DNA of 55,176 nt from Varibaculum cambriense (GCF_022133705.1 NZ_JAKNHJ010000017.1:1-55176), one strand, 5' to 3'. Shown: positions 17,273-26,390, counted from the stretch's first letter. Notes: generated by a model from the sequence alone, not told the origin. Program-made: numbers and translations.

Positions 17273-18619
17273 TTGCATCAGCACCTAAGTTCTTCGCGTA
17301 GGGCTCGCCCGGACTCGCGAGCCCTACGTCGGGCTAGACGCATTTTAACCGCGCTGATAGTACCAGTTTTACTGGCGATTATTATCGGTATTGTCGCTCT
17401 TTACAGCCCGAAACCTATAGGGGATGCCCAGCAGGATTGGTCTGAGCAAGCACCTAACCGTTTGAGCGGTCAGGTGACGGGCTTGAACGGGGAAAAATGT
17501 CTGATTGCGGGACTGAAAATGCCCAAAGGGGCTGCTGATCCCACTAATGGCTTACCAGAACGCCAACCTTTGGTGTGCGTAAAAGTGCTGGAAGGACAGT
17601 GGAAGGGCAAGGTTGTCCCCGTTAGAGTTCCCGAAGAGTCTAAATCTGCGATCCGAATCGGCACCGCGGTGTGGATGATCTATGACACCGATGCCATGGC
17701 TACTGGTACCCCATTCTTGTTCACCGACATAAAACGGGGGAACGCCTTAGCTATTATGGGGCTGCTCTATGTGATCATCGTGGTAGCGGTGGCAGGCAGA
17801 CGTGGCTTCCTAGCGCTATTGGGGCTGGCAGCCTCGACTCTGGTAATCGTATTCTTTATCCTCCCAGCTCTAATGGCGGGCAAACCCCCCATGTTGGTGA
17901 CCTTAGCGGGGGTAGGGGCGATTATGTTCCTATCGGTCTACTTGGCGCACGGGATTACTATCCGCACGACTACCGCGCTCCTGGGAACCTTGTTAGGGCT
18001 GATAGTGACGGTGTTACTCGCCTATGCCGGTACTCGGGCAGCCGGGCTAAGTGGAGCTAGTGACGAGGATGCCCTGATTTTGGGAACCCAGCTACCCGCC
18101 CTGGGGCTGCCCTCGTTATTTATTTGCGGGATCGTGGTAGCCGGTTTGGGGGCTTTAAATGATGTGACCATTACGCAGGCTTCTGCCGTTTGGGAACTTG
18201 ATGAGACTGATCCGCAAATGCCGCGAAGAAAACTGTTTTCACGGGCGATGCGGATTGGGCGTGACCATATTGCGTCTACGGTTTATACTCTGGCTTTCGC
18301 CTATGTAGGTACGGCGTTGCCAACTTTGATTTTGGCGATGTTATCGCAGCGGCCTTTCTTAGAGCTGCTCACAGTTTCCCAGATTGCCGAGGAAATCGTG
18401 CGCACTCTGGTGGCCTCGATCGGGTTGGTACTGGCGATTCCCGCCACTACGGCGGTGGGGACCTTCCTCGTAAAATTTGTGCGGGCTTCCTCCCCGTCCC
18501 TGGGGTCTCACTCTGCTTCCGCGGATAATCTAAAGTCAGATGAGCCGGTAGGTGGGTATCTAGCAGGGGAGGATACGATAACAACAACGCTTAAAGGAGG
18601 CGGTCGGGATGCCAACTAA
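17273..18619 (+). CDS. YibE/F-family membrane protein
   Basis: A 448-residue integral membrane protein with an N-terminal anchor (residues ~24-45), a ~110-residue extracytoplasmic domain and about seven further helices. The block AIMGLLYVIIVVAVAGRRGFLALLGLAAS and the GALNDVTITQASAVWEL segment are characteristic of YibE/F proteins, which are widespread in Firmicutes and Actinobacteria and have no established function. The start is TTG at 17273 with GCAGGA just upstream, only 12 nt after glyS; no better start exists nearby. Its 3' end overlaps dus by 11 nt, so the three genes are probably co-transcribed. Confidence 0.85.
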   Translation: MHQHLSSSRRARPDSRALRRARRILTALIVPVLLAIIIGIVALYSPKPIGDAQQDWSEQAPNRLSGQVTGLNGEKCLIAGLKMPKGAADPTNGLPERQPLVCVKVLEGQWKGKVVPVRVPEESKSAIRIGTAVWMIYDTDAMATGTPFLFTDIKRGNALAIMGLLYVIIVVAVAGRRGFLALLGLAASTLVIVFFILPALMAGKPPMLVTLAGVGAIMFLSVYLAHGITIRTTTALLGTLLGLIVTVLLAYAGTRAAGLSGASDEDALILGTQLPALGLPSLFICGIVVAGLGALNDVTITQASAVWELDETDPQMPRRKLFSRAMRIGRDHIASTVYTLAFAYVGTALPTLILAMLSQRPFLELLTVSQIAEEIVRTLVASIGLVLAIPATTAVGTFLVKFVRASSPSLGSHSASADNLKSDEPVGGYLAGEDTITTTLKGGGRDAN

Positions 18620-19823
18620 ACTCGGGGAAGTAACGGTTGGCACCCCCATCGCCCTGGCGCCGATGGCGGGGGTAACTAATGCTCCCTTTCGGCGCCTGTG
18701 TCGTGAGCAGGCCGTTCAAGCATTAAAGGACTTAAGGATCACCCCCACGAGCGGGGCAGCCAGTGGGCTCTATGTTTGCGAAATGATTACAGCCCGCGCC
18801 TTAGTGGAAGGCAATTCGCGCACTCTAGCTTTGATCAAACCAGACCCGGAAGAGACCTTTCGCTCCGTCCAACTGCACGGGGTAGACCCGGAAACTATGT
18901 ATCAAGGTGCCCGGATGTTGGTGCGTCAGGGCCTGGCTGATCACTTGGATATTAACTTTGGTTGCCCGGTGCCTAAAGTGACCCGCAAAGGTGCCGGGGC
19001 GGCGCTACCTTGGAAAACAGAGCGTTTTGGACAGATAGTGGCGGCAGTGGTCGCTGGAGCCGAGGCCGGCGAAAAAGATTCTCCGCGCGCTACTCCTGTG
19101 CCGGTCACCGCCAAGATTCGCATCGGGATCGACGCCGAACACGAAACCTATCGGGAAGCCGGAAAACTGGCACAAAAAGTAGGGGCGAGTGCCGTGGTGC
19201 TGCATGGTCGCAGCGCTAACCAATACTATTCGGGCAGTGCTAATTGGCAAGCCATTGCCCAGTTGCGACAAGATTTAGAAATCCCGGTTTGGGGTAACGG
19301 CGATATTTTTTCTGCCGAGGACGCCCTAGCAATGCTGGCACAAACCGATTGTGCGGGGGTAGAGATTGGGCGTGGTTGCCAGGGGAGGCCATGGTTATTC
19401 TATGACCTGGCCAGTGCGCTTAACGGCTCAGCTAATCGCGCTCGCCCTAACCTGGGACAGGTATGTGAAATGGCGCTGCGGCACACGCAGATGCTTAGTT
19501 CTTGGATGGGCAACCAAGAACGTGCCCTGCGGGATATGCGTAAACACTTGGGTTGGTATTTTAGAGGCTTCGCTGTCGGAGGTGACTTCCGCCGCGCCCT
19601 CACCAGTGCTAATAGTATCCAAGAGCTGGAGCAATTGTTTTCTACCCTGGATCCGTCTTTGCCTTACCCCCCGGCCGCCGAGGGCAAACGCGGGCGGCGG
19701 GGTAACCCCCGCAAAACTCATTTGCCGGAAGGGTGGTTAGCTACCCGAGAGGTAGATGCGGCGGCTGCCCGCGTCCTTCAGGCAGCCAAGCTCGATACTT
19801 CTCTAGATCAGGGCGGATATTAA
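18609..19823 (+). CDS. dus: tRNA-dihydrouridine synthase
   Basis: FMN enzyme reducing uridine to dihydrouridine in the tRNA D-loop. The 404-residue protein has the family start LAPMAGVTNAPFRRLCRE, the catalytic-cysteine block HLDINFGCPVPKVTRKGAGAALP (Cys near residue 119), the TAKIRIG strand, LHGRSANQYYSG, the WGNGDI loop and GVEIGRGCQGRPWLFYDL. It is of the DusB/NifR3 type that actinobacteria carry. An excellent AAAGGAGG ribosome-binding site lies inside the 3' end of the YibE/F gene. The C-terminal ~70 residues are more variable (KRGRRGNPRKTHLPEGW) as usual in the actinobacterial branch. Confidence 0.93.
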   Translation: MPTKLGEVTVGTPIALAPMAGVTNAPFRRLCREQAVQALKDLRITPTSGAASGLYVCEMITARALVEGNSRTLALIKPDPEETFRSVQLHGVDPETMYQGARMLVRQGLADHLDINFGCPVPKVTRKGAGAALPWKTERFGQIVAAVVAGAEAGEKDSPRATPVPVTAKIRIGIDAEHETYREAGKLAQKVGASAVVLHGRSANQYYSGSANWQAIAQLRQDLEIPVWGNGDIFSAEDALAMLAQTDCAGVEIGRGCQGRPWLFYDLASALNGSANRARPNLGQVCEMALRHTQMLSSWMGNQERALRDMRKHLGWYFRGFAVGGDFRRALTSANSIQELEQLFSTLDPSLPYPPAAEGKRGRRGNPRKTHLPEGWLATREVDAAAARVLQAAKLDTSLDQGGY

Positions 19824-19845
19824 ACGCAAATACTTGCGCACAGGC

Positions 19846-19851
19846 TAGAGT
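19846..19851 (+). promoter_or_regulatory. -10 box of dgt (leaderless geometry)
   Basis: TAGAGT is followed by 7 nt and then ATG at 19859. No strong Shine-Dalgarno precedes the ATG. Confidence 0.4.
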
Positions 19852-19858
19852 GAAATAT

Positions 19859-21112
19859 ATGAAAACCGCGCCCTATTCTCCCCGTGACCGCGAACGCTGT
19901 CAGGAGGAGCCGCCCAAATCATCGCATCGCACCGAATTTGCTCGGGATCGCGCCCGGATTATGTATTCTTCGGCGCTGCGGCGTCTGGGGGCTAAAACCC
20001 AGGTGCTCGGGCCGGCCACCGATTCTTTTATTCGTACCCGCCTGACCCATTCGATAGAGGTTTCCCAGGTAGGCAGGTCAATCGCGCAAGAAATGGGATG
20101 TGACCCCGATATTGTAGATGCCGCTTGTCAAGCCCATGATCTGGGGCATCCCCCTTTTGGGCATAACGGGGAGCGCGCCCTCGACGAAGTTGCCCAAGAT
20201 ATTGGCGGTTTCGAGGGGAACGCCCAAACTTTCCGGTTGCTGACCCGCTTAGAACCTAAAGTTATGAGCACCGAGGGGCGCCCTCTGGGACTAAATCTGA
20301 CCCGTGCCACTTTGGACGCGGTGTGTAAATATCCCTGGCTTAAAGGGCAAGGGGCGAACAGCGAGTATTCACGCAAGAAATATAATTGCTACCGCGAAGA
20401 TGCCCCGGTCTTTAACTGGATGCGCAAATTTTCTCCCCCGCATCAACGCTGCCTAGAGGCACAAATCATGGATATTTCTGACGATATCGCTTATTCCGTG
20501 CATGACATCGAGGACGGTGTCCAAACCGGAGAGCTAGATCCGGCCACCTTGGGGGAAAATAAATCTTTAGAGCTGGTGTTTGAAACAACAGTTAACTGGT
20601 ACGGAGATGCCCCGGGCAATGAGCTTCAAGACGCCTGGGAACGGATTCGTTCCCTGCCCCAGTGGCTAGCTAGTTTCGATGGTTCCTATCGGGATATGGC
20701 GCGGCTAAAGAATATGACGTCCCAATTGATCGGGCGTTTCTGTTCTGCGGTTTCGTCCGCTACTTTGCAAGCGGCAGGAACCGGTCCCTTGCGCCGCTAT
20801 GATGCTGATTTAGTTATTCCGGATGCGACCCTCGCCGAAATTAAACTTTTGAAGGGGATAGCTGCCGCCTACATGATGGCGCCGCGAGAAACCGAACCTA
20901 TTTATCTTGCGCAACGTACCACTATCTATGAACTTGCCGACGCCCTCTGGGAACGCCCAGAGGAGCTGGAAGAACCGCATCGCAGTACTTGGCGGGAAGC
21001 CTCGGGAGATGACGGCCGGTTGCGAGCGCTAGTTGATCAAATCGCTTCTTTGACCGACACTACTGCTAACCAGTGGCATGCCCGCCTATGCGGCATGTTC
21101 CGTTCGCTGTAA
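19859..21112 (+). CDS. dgt: deoxyguanosinetriphosphate triphosphohydrolase-like protein
   Basis: HD-domain enzyme that removes triphosphate from dNTPs (dGTP in the best-studied members), adjusting nucleotide pools. The frame opens at 19733 inside dus, but the usual family N-terminus (SPRDRERC...HRTEFARDRARIMYSSALRRL) begins after the ATG at 19859, giving 417 residues. The HD metal-binding motif is present as HSIEVSQVGRSIA, then AHDLGHPPFGHNGERAL, and MDISDDIAYSVHDIEDG. dgt next to dnaG is a conserved actinobacterial arrangement. The gap to dus is 35 nt and to dnaG 49 nt. A GTG at 19850 is an alternative start. Confidence 0.93.
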   Translation: MKTAPYSPRDRERCQEEPPKSSHRTEFARDRARIMYSSALRRLGAKTQVLGPATDSFIRTRLTHSIEVSQVGRSIAQEMGCDPDIVDAACQAHDLGHPPFGHNGERALDEVAQDIGGFEGNAQTFRLLTRLEPKVMSTEGRPLGLNLTRATLDAVCKYPWLKGQGANSEYSRKKYNCYREDAPVFNWMRKFSPPHQRCLEAQIMDISDDIAYSVHDIEDGVQTGELDPATLGENKSLELVFETTVNWYGDAPGNELQDAWERIRSLPQWLASFDGSYRDMARLKNMTSQLIGRFCSAVSSATLQAAGTGPLRRYDADLVIPDATLAEIKLLKGIAAAYMMAPRETEPIYLAQRTTIYELADALWERPEELEEPHRSTWREASGDDGRLRALVDQIASLTDTTANQWHARLCGMFRSL

Positions 21113-21149
21113 GATTCGGAACCCGTATCCCGGCCGCGCCGCCCTCGCC

Positions 21150-21155
21150 TATGAT
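21150..21155 (+). promoter_or_regulatory. -10 box of dnaG (leaderless geometry)
   Basis: TATGAT is followed by TAAGAC and the dnaG ATG, a 6-nt gap and no Shine-Dalgarno. The same TATGAT plus 6 nt arrangement precedes the gene at 49773. Confidence 0.55.
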
Positions 21156-21161
21156 TAAGAC

Positions 21162-23180
21162 ATGGCTGGGTTAATTCGACGCGAAGATATTGATCAGGTG
21201 CGCGAGCGTGCCCGCATTGATGAAATCGTGGGCGAACAGGTAGCGTTGCGCCCCGCCGGGGTCGGCGCCCTAAAAGGGCTTTGTCCTTTCCATGATGAAC
21301 GCACTCCTTCCTTTCATGTGCGCCCCGCGCAGGGGTACTATCACTGCTTTGGGTGTGGTGAAGGTGGGGACGTGATTAAGTTTGTTGAAAATGTTCATCA
21401 CCTTTCTTTTACCGAAGCGGTGCAATACCTGGCAGATAAAACTGGTGTTACCCTGCATTATGAAGACACTGGGGCTGCAGAAAAGAAGGATCCGAATCGG
21501 GTTTCGCGCTCACGGATATTGGAAGCCAACCGCAACGCCGCCCAGTTTTTTCGTTCTCAGCTGGGTAGTAAAGAAGCGGTAGGGGCACAAAAGTTTTTGA
21601 GTGCCCGCGGTTTCGATGCCGACATAGCGGCCAGGTTCTCATTGGGATATGCTCCCGACTCCTGGGATGCGCTGCTATCATTTTTGCGTAAACGCGGATT
21701 CACCGAGCCGGAATTGGCGGCATCAGGACTGTTTTCTAGGGGACAACGCGGTCCCTATGATCGTTTTCGAGGACGGTTAATCTGGCCTATCGCGAATTTG
21801 ACAGGCGAAGTAGTAGGTTTTGGGGCGCGTCGGCTAGGTGAGGACGATAAAGGACCGAAGTATCTGAATACTCCCGAAACTGCGGTTTATAAGAAATCGA
21901 AAGTGCTGTACGGGATTGATAGAGCAAAGAAAGCGATCAGCAAGCAGCGCCGCATCGTGGTGGTGGAAGGCTATACCGATGTGATGGCTGCCCACTTGGC
22001 GGGAGTCGAATGTGCGGTTGCGACCTGCGGTACTGCTTTTAGCTCTGATCATGTGCAGATTGTACGCCGCCTGCTAGGGGATAACGCCGACCCGGCAGCC
22101 GGAGTGTTGCTGTCTTCGGGCAAGGCACGCGGCGGGGAAGTGATCTTTACTTTCGATGGTGATGAGGCCGGGCAAAAAGCGGCTCTACATGCTTTTGGGG
22201 AAGACCAGGCTTTCGCTTCCCAAACTTTCGTGGCGATTGAACCCTCGGGGAAAGATCCTTGCGATTTGTGGCAAGCACAGGGAGCCGGTGCGGTGCGAAC
22301 CCTGGTGGATTCGCGGCGTCCCCTTTTTGAGTTTGTTTTGCGCACCACTTTGAAAGCCCATAACTTGGATACTTCTGAAGGCCGAGTGGCCGGTTTGCGG
22401 GCGGCGGCCCCGATAGTGGGACGGATCCGGGATGTGGCATTGCGTTCGGAATATACTCGCCGCCTAGCTGGGTGGGTGGGGATGCCAGAGAATGAGGTGC
22501 GCCAGATTGTGCATAATGCTTCCCGGGCTCAACCTAGAAGCCCTCAAGGAGCAGGAAATGGCGCTGCTGCCAGCCCCTATGGGGTCAGCGAAGCCGCCAG
22601 ATCGGGAGCGGGCGGAGACTCTGCCGCCCCCGGTGTGCCCGGGGCAATCAGCTTGCCGGACAGCTCCGATCCAGTTGCCAATCTGGAAAAACAAGCTCTG
22701 GAGTGCTTATTACAACTGCCAGCCAGCCTATTTGGGCTCGGAGTGGAAACGGTGTCTCCTGTTGCTTTTCGGGTACCCATGTTTAGCGCCCTTTTTGCGG
22801 CATTATCCTCCCTGGGGGGATTAGATAAATACGCGGAGCTTTGGCGGGGTGCCGAGGACGAGCTGGGGGTCAAAGGGCAGCGGGCGATCCTGCTAGCGAA
22901 TAAACGGTGGGTGGAACTTGTGGGATCGAGTGTCTCTGCGCAACTAAAAAGTTTGGTGTCGGCGCTGGTAGTTTCGCCGCTTCCGCAAGATGATCCCGCG
23001 CGCCTAAATGACTACGCCCGCGGGGTGTGGGGGGCGATGATTCGCGGTGATCTTGCCCGCCAAATCGCTGATACTAAGGCACGGCTGCAACGCTGTGATC
23101 CGCAAGATGAACGCTATCAACAGATTTTTGCCGAATTAATGAGCTTAGAAAATCGCCGTCGCCAGTTAACCCAAAACTAG
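21162..23180 (+). CDS. dnaG: DNA primase
   Basis: Makes RNA primers for replication. The 672-residue protein has the N-terminal zinc ribbon with Cys41, His44, Cys62 and Cys65 (CPFHDERTPSF...HCFGCGEGGD). Next comes the catalytic core with RFRGRLIWPI and FGARRL, and the TOPRIM motif VVVEGYTDVMAAHLAG near residue 266. The second acidic TOPRIM motif is FTFDGDEAGQKA. After a Gly/Ala/Pro-rich linker (about residues 450-510) comes a C-terminal helical domain for helicase contact. Between the two TOPRIM motifs is a short insertion (DNADPAAGVLLSSGKARGG) typical of actinobacterial primases. The start is the leaderless ATG at 21162. Confidence 0.96.
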   Translation: MAGLIRREDIDQVRERARIDEIVGEQVALRPAGVGALKGLCPFHDERTPSFHVRPAQGYYHCFGCGEGGDVIKFVENVHHLSFTEAVQYLADKTGVTLHYEDTGAAEKKDPNRVSRSRILEANRNAAQFFRSQLGSKEAVGAQKFLSARGFDADIAARFSLGYAPDSWDALLSFLRKRGFTEPELAASGLFSRGQRGPYDRFRGRLIWPIANLTGEVVGFGARRLGEDDKGPKYLNTPETAVYKKSKVLYGIDRAKKAISKQRRIVVVEGYTDVMAAHLAGVECAVATCGTAFSSDHVQIVRRLLGDNADPAAGVLLSSGKARGGEVIFTFDGDEAGQKAALHAFGEDQAFASQTFVAIEPSGKDPCDLWQAQGAGAVRTLVDSRRPLFEFVLRTTLKAHNLDTSEGRVAGLRAAAPIVGRIRDVALRSEYTRRLAGWVGMPENEVRQIVHNASRAQPRSPQGAGNGAAASPYGVSEAARSGAGGDSAAPGVPGAISLPDSSDPVANLEKQALECLLQLPASLFGLGVETVSPVAFRVPMFSALFAALSSLGGLDKYAELWRGAEDELGVKGQRAILLANKRWVELVGSSVSAQLKSLVSALVVSPLPQDDPARLNDYARGVWGAMIRGDLARQIADTKARLQRCDPQDERYQQIFAELMSLENRRRQLTQN

Positions 23181-23188
23181 TAGCCGGC

Positions 23189-23252
23189 TGCTGCCCGCAG
23201 CGGAAGTGATGTGGTATCGCTGCGGGCAGCACCACTTAACAGTGCTGCCCGC
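23189..23252. terminator. three-copy GC-rich hairpin after dnaG (mutually exclusive stems)
   Basis: TGCTGCCCGCAGCG (23189-23202) pairs perfectly with 23218-23231. That right arm can instead pair with GTGCTGCCCGC at 23242-23252 (via 23222-23232). It lies between convergent dnaG and ddh, so a bidirectional terminator is the simplest reading, although there is no T-run. Confidence 0.6.
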
Positions 23253-23284
23253 AAAGCTGACTGCAAATAATTTGCTGCCTGAAT

Positions 23285-24259
23285 CTACAACAATTGGGCA
23301 CGCAAGCCCTCAGGGGAGGACGGGGAATACCAAGCGGGAGGCAGGTCTAGGACGCTGGCGGCTCCGCGATGTCCATGCTGGTGTAGGCGAACTAGCGCGC
23401 GAGCACTAGCAGCCACCATAGACCCGGTGAAATCGGGGTTGGAATCTAGTTGCAGCTGGAAGCGCACCAGATGTTTAACGCCCTCTTGAGTGTGACCGAG
23501 ACGGAGGACTTGCCCTCCGTGGGGCATGCCGGCGTGATCGCGTGCCAGTTCCTGGGCAGAAATAAAGTTGACGGTGGTTTCATAGTCCGAAAAATATTTC
23601 GGCATTTCTTTAATTTCGCGGGTAATCCGCTCTTTATCGGCGCCTTCAGCGGCAACTACATAGCACAGGCGCGAGTGCTTATCTGCCGTGCTCAGCTGGG
23701 GGTTTTCTCCGCTTTCTACCGCCTTGATTGCCGCTTGGTTGGGGACAGTGTATTGCACTGCGCCCTCGACCCCTTCGATCCGGCGAATCGCGTCCGAGTG
23801 TCCTTGAGATACTCCGCGCCCCCAGAAAGTTTGGGTATAGCCGGCCGGGAGCACCGCCTCGGTGAGGGTGCGCGCAATCGAGAACAGACCCGGATCCCAG
23901 CCGGTAGAAATCAGGGCAGAATGTCCCGCTTCCTTGGCGGCAGCGTCCATATCGGCAAAATAGGCGGGAATATCGGCGTGAGTATCAAAAGAATCAACAG
24001 TGTTAAAGTATTTAACCGCTGCCGGTCCTTGGGTGCGCAGGTCCGTGGCGCTGCCTCCACAACAAATGCACACATCAACTTCTCCAGAAAAATCCGCCAT
24101 CTGCGAGACAGAATAAACCGGGGTGCCGGCAGTTTCTAAGTCTTTAGGATCTCGGCGAGTAAATACCGCCACCGCCTGCATATCTTCAGCGGTATTAACT
24201 GCTCTTTCAACCGCGCGTCCTAGATTGCCATATCCATTAATTGCCACTTTTATAGTCAT
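23285..24259 (-). CDS. ddh: meso-diaminopimelate D-dehydrogenase
   Basis: NADPH-dependent enzyme that makes meso-diaminopimelate from tetrahydrodipicolinate and ammonia in one step, bypassing the four-enzyme route to lysine and peptidoglycan. The 324-residue protein has the nucleotide-binding start KVAINGYGNLGRAVERA, the VAVFTRRDP motif that contacts NADPH phosphate, CGGSATDL, and the substrate region STGWDPGLFS, TFWGRGVSQGHSDAIRRIEGV and QYTVPNQ. It is close in length to the Corynebacterium enzyme (about 320 residues). A TAGTAT box 6 nt before the ATG suggests leaderless expression. It lies downstream of nagB on the same strand, but a strong terminator separates them. Confidence 0.94.
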   Translation of the reverse strand: MTIKVAINGYGNLGRAVERAVNTAEDMQAVAVFTRRDPKDLETAGTPVYSVSQMADFSGEVDVCICCGGSATDLRTQGPAAVKYFNTVDSFDTHADIPAYFADMDAAAKEAGHSALISTGWDPGLFSIARTLTEAVLPAGYTQTFWGRGVSQGHSDAIRRIEGVEGAVQYTVPNQAAIKAVESGENPQLSTADKHSRLCYVVAAEGADKERITREIKEMPKYFSDYETTVNFISAQELARDHAGMPHGGQVLRLGHTQEGVKHLVRFQLQLDSNPDFTGSMVAASARALVRLHQHGHRGAASVLDLPPAWYSPSSPEGLRAQLL

Positions 24260-24265
24260 AGCCAG

Positions 24266-24271
24266 ATACTA
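24266..24271 (-). promoter_or_regulatory. -10 box of ddh (leaderless geometry)
   Basis: On the minus strand TAGTAT is followed by CTGGCT and the ddh ATG; there is no Shine-Dalgarno. Confidence 0.5.
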
Positions 24272-24298
24272 CAAGTTGCACCCTGTTAGATGTGAAAA

Positions 24299-24340
24299 CT
24301 GCCCAAAACCTAGACAGGGAAACGTCTAGGTTTTGGGCAG
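24299..24340 (-). terminator. intrinsic terminator downstream of nagB
   Basis: CTGCCCAAAACCTAGAC (24299-24315) pairs perfectly with GTCTAGGTTTTGGGCAG (24324-24340), a 17-bp stem. It lies between the nagB stop and the ddh promoter on the minus strand and so should insulate ddh from nagB transcription. Confidence 0.75.
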
Positions 24341-24361
24341 GACGGCAGTTAGGTATGTCGC

Positions 24362-25147
24362 TTAGTAGCTGAGCGGCAAATCGGGGTATTCGGCTTGCCA
24401 AGTTTGCCGATAGTAATCGGTCAGTTGCAATTTGCTGGCGGCAGCTTCATCAGCGATGATGATCGCATTTAGGTGGTACTGCAAAATGGAGGCGGGCCAA
24501 AAAGCGCTGACCGCGCCCTCTACCGTTGCGGCAACGGCATCGGCTTTTTGGGAGCCGAAAGCCAACAAGACTGCTTGACCCGATTTCATAATGGTGGATA
24601 GCCCCTGCGTGACTGCCTGCTTGGGGACATTAGCTTCATCGTTATCAAAGAAGCGGGCGTTGTCGGCAATAGTTTGGGCGGTCAAGGTCACCACATTGGT
24701 GGGGTTAGCTAGGCTGCCGGTCGGTTCATTAAAACCGATATGGCCATCGGCACCGATTCCTAGAATCTGTAAATCAACTCCGGGAGCGATTTCTGCTTCA
24801 TAATCGCGTGCTGCCTGGTGCGGATCGGCGGCAGTACCATCGGGGGTGTGCAGATTTTCGTCCTTTAGCCCGGTCTTTTCGCTGCCAACCAGTTCACGGC
24901 GCAATACGTTACGGTAACGTTCGGGGTGGTCGGGAGCGATTCCTACATATTCATCTAGAGCCCAGGCGGTGCATTCTTCCAGACTGAACTGTCCTTGCGC
25001 ATGGGCGGCGCGGAGCTCAGCGTATAGTCCTTCCGGGGTAGAGCCAGTTGCTACCCCCAACCTAAATCCCGATTTTACTTGGGGAATAATAATTTTTGCC
25101 GCTAGCTTAGAGGCATCTTCGGGGGTGGGGGTAATCGCAATATGCAT
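24362..25147 (-). CDS. nagB: glucosamine-6-phosphate deaminase
   Basis: Converts glucosamine 6-phosphate to fructose 6-phosphate and ammonia, the entry of amino sugars into glycolysis. The 261-residue protein has the family blocks LGVATGSTPEGLYAEL, ALDEYVGIAPDHPERYRN, ILGIGADGHIGFNEPTGSL with the active-site Asp/His, and VTQGLSTIMKSGQAVLLAFG. Length is standard. The ATG has AAGGAGATCTAC upstream. It is divergent from a LacI-family regulator, but no nagA or sugar transporter is adjacent, so it stands alone here. Confidence 0.95.
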   Translation of the reverse strand: MHIAITPTPEDASKLAAKIIIPQVKSGFRLGVATGSTPEGLYAELRAAHAQGQFSLEECTAWALDEYVGIAPDHPERYRNVLRRELVGSEKTGLKDENLHTPDGTAADPHQAARDYEAEIAPGVDLQILGIGADGHIGFNEPTGSLANPTNVVTLTAQTIADNARFFDNDEANVPKQAVTQGLSTIMKSGQAVLLAFGSQKADAVAATVEGAVSAFWPASILQYHLNAIIIADEAAASKLQLTDYYRQTWQAEYPDLPLSY

Positions 25148-25319
25148 GTAGATCTCCTTTGGTAGGACTACTCCATCGTTGGCTATTGAAAGTCCCTTCC
25201 ATTATTTCACACCTGCTAACTCGGAAAGGATTGCTAGCGGCTAAGGTTAAGATTTCCGGTTTTCCCGTTACCGAGGTTGAACGTGAGAAAATAGGGTTAG
25301 ACGCTAGTAGGAGGACGAA

Positions 25320-26363
25320 ATGGCGCAGCGCAAAAGAGTTACGTTAAAAGATGTTGCACGAGAAACTGAGTTATCAATATCTTCAGTTTCGCTTGCATTG
25401 CGCAATGACTCGCGAATCTCCGAACCGGTGCGTGAACGGGTTAAGGAAGTTGCCCACCGTTTGGGGTATCAAGTGGATTTGTCGGGGGCGATGCTTCGCA
25501 GTTCTAAACCTAAGATAATTGGAATAGTTGCCCAGCTAGATCAAGAGTTACATAACAAATATGTCGAGAATATTAACCGTTGCGCCCAAGAAGCTGGCTA
25601 TCGTACGATCACTCAAAACGCTTCCCTATTTAATGATTATCGGCAGGGATTAGAGGCTCTGTCTCAGCTGCGGATTAACACTTGTGTAGCGATTAATCCT
25701 GTTTTTAGCGGTGAGGAACTCCCGGCAAACTTAACTCCCGCAGTAGTGGTGGGGCAAAGCGCTCTGGCGGGCGCTGACTTGGTGCGTTCTTCCAACTATA
25801 GCGGGCTGCATGAACTGGTTTTGCATCTAAAATCTTTAGGTCATGCAGAAATAACTTACTTGGATGGTCCAAAAAGCTATTCATCTAAAATTCGTCGCCA
25901 GGCATTAATGCGAGCTGGCGAGGAAGCGGGCTTAAAAGTCCATCCGATTTTGGCAGGTAACACTGTCGATGATGGCTTTAAAGTCGTGCAGCAACTTTTG
26001 ACTGATTCTTGGAGTTGCCAAAAATCTCGTAATGATTTAACCCGGGTTGCTTTATTGGGGGTCACCGCGCTGGCTTGTTATAACGATCAGGTGGCGCAGG
26101 GGGCTATGGTGGCTTTATATCGAGCTGGTTTTTCTATTCCCGCTGATATTTCGGTGAGCGGGTTCGATAACTCTCTGGGGGCGTCCTCCCTGGCTTTTAA
26201 TTTAACCACTGTGGATAGGGGGGCGGCGAAAGTTGCTGAGCACGTGACTTCGCTGGCGATTAGAAGAGCTTCCGGTCAGGTGGCAGCGGCGCAAGAGCTC
26301 ACTGTGGAGAGTTCTTTGGTAATTAGGCGCTCTACCGGTACAGCTTTCTTCCTGCAGAACTAG
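25320..26363 (+). CDS. LacI-family transcriptional regulator
   Basis: DNA-binding repressor (or activator) controlled by a small ligand. Residues ~5-50 form the LacI helix-turn-helix VTLKDVARETELSISSVSLALRNDSRISEPVRERV with hinge helix. The rest (IIGIVAQL..., VVVGQSAL, LGHAEITYLDGP, VSGFDNS) is the periplasmic-binding-protein-like sensor domain. The 347-residue length is typical. ATG with GTAGGAGGAC upstream. It stands 184 nt before the MFS gene, whose promoter carries a TCAAACGTTTGA palindrome, so that operon is the likely target. A weaker half-match TTGAACGTGAGA at 25277-25288 may allow autoregulation. Codon use looks slightly more AT-rich from here to 29554. Confidence 0.93.
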   Translation: MAQRKRVTLKDVARETELSISSVSLALRNDSRISEPVRERVKEVAHRLGYQVDLSGAMLRSSKPKIIGIVAQLDQELHNKYVENINRCAQEAGYRTITQNASLFNDYRQGLEALSQLRINTCVAINPVFSGEELPANLTPAVVVGQSALAGADLVRSSNYSGLHELVLHLKSLGHAEITYLDGPKSYSSKIRRQALMRAGEEAGLKVHPILAGNTVDDGFKVVQQLLTDSWSCQKSRNDLTRVALLGVTALACYNDQVAQGAMVALYRAGFSIPADISVSGFDNSLGASSLAFNLTTVDRGAAKVAEHVTSLAIRRASGQVAAAQELTVESSLVIRRSTGTAFFLQN

Positions 26364-26378
26364 GAGGGGAAAAGATAT

Positions 26379-26390
26379 TAAAACGTTAAA
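26379..26390. promoter_or_regulatory. upstream LacI-type operator (imperfect)
   Basis: TAAAACGTTAAA matches 9 of 12 positions of the perfect site at 26456-26467. Its centre is 77 bp upstream of that site, a distance that could allow DNA looping by a LacI-family protein. Confidence 0.45.
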
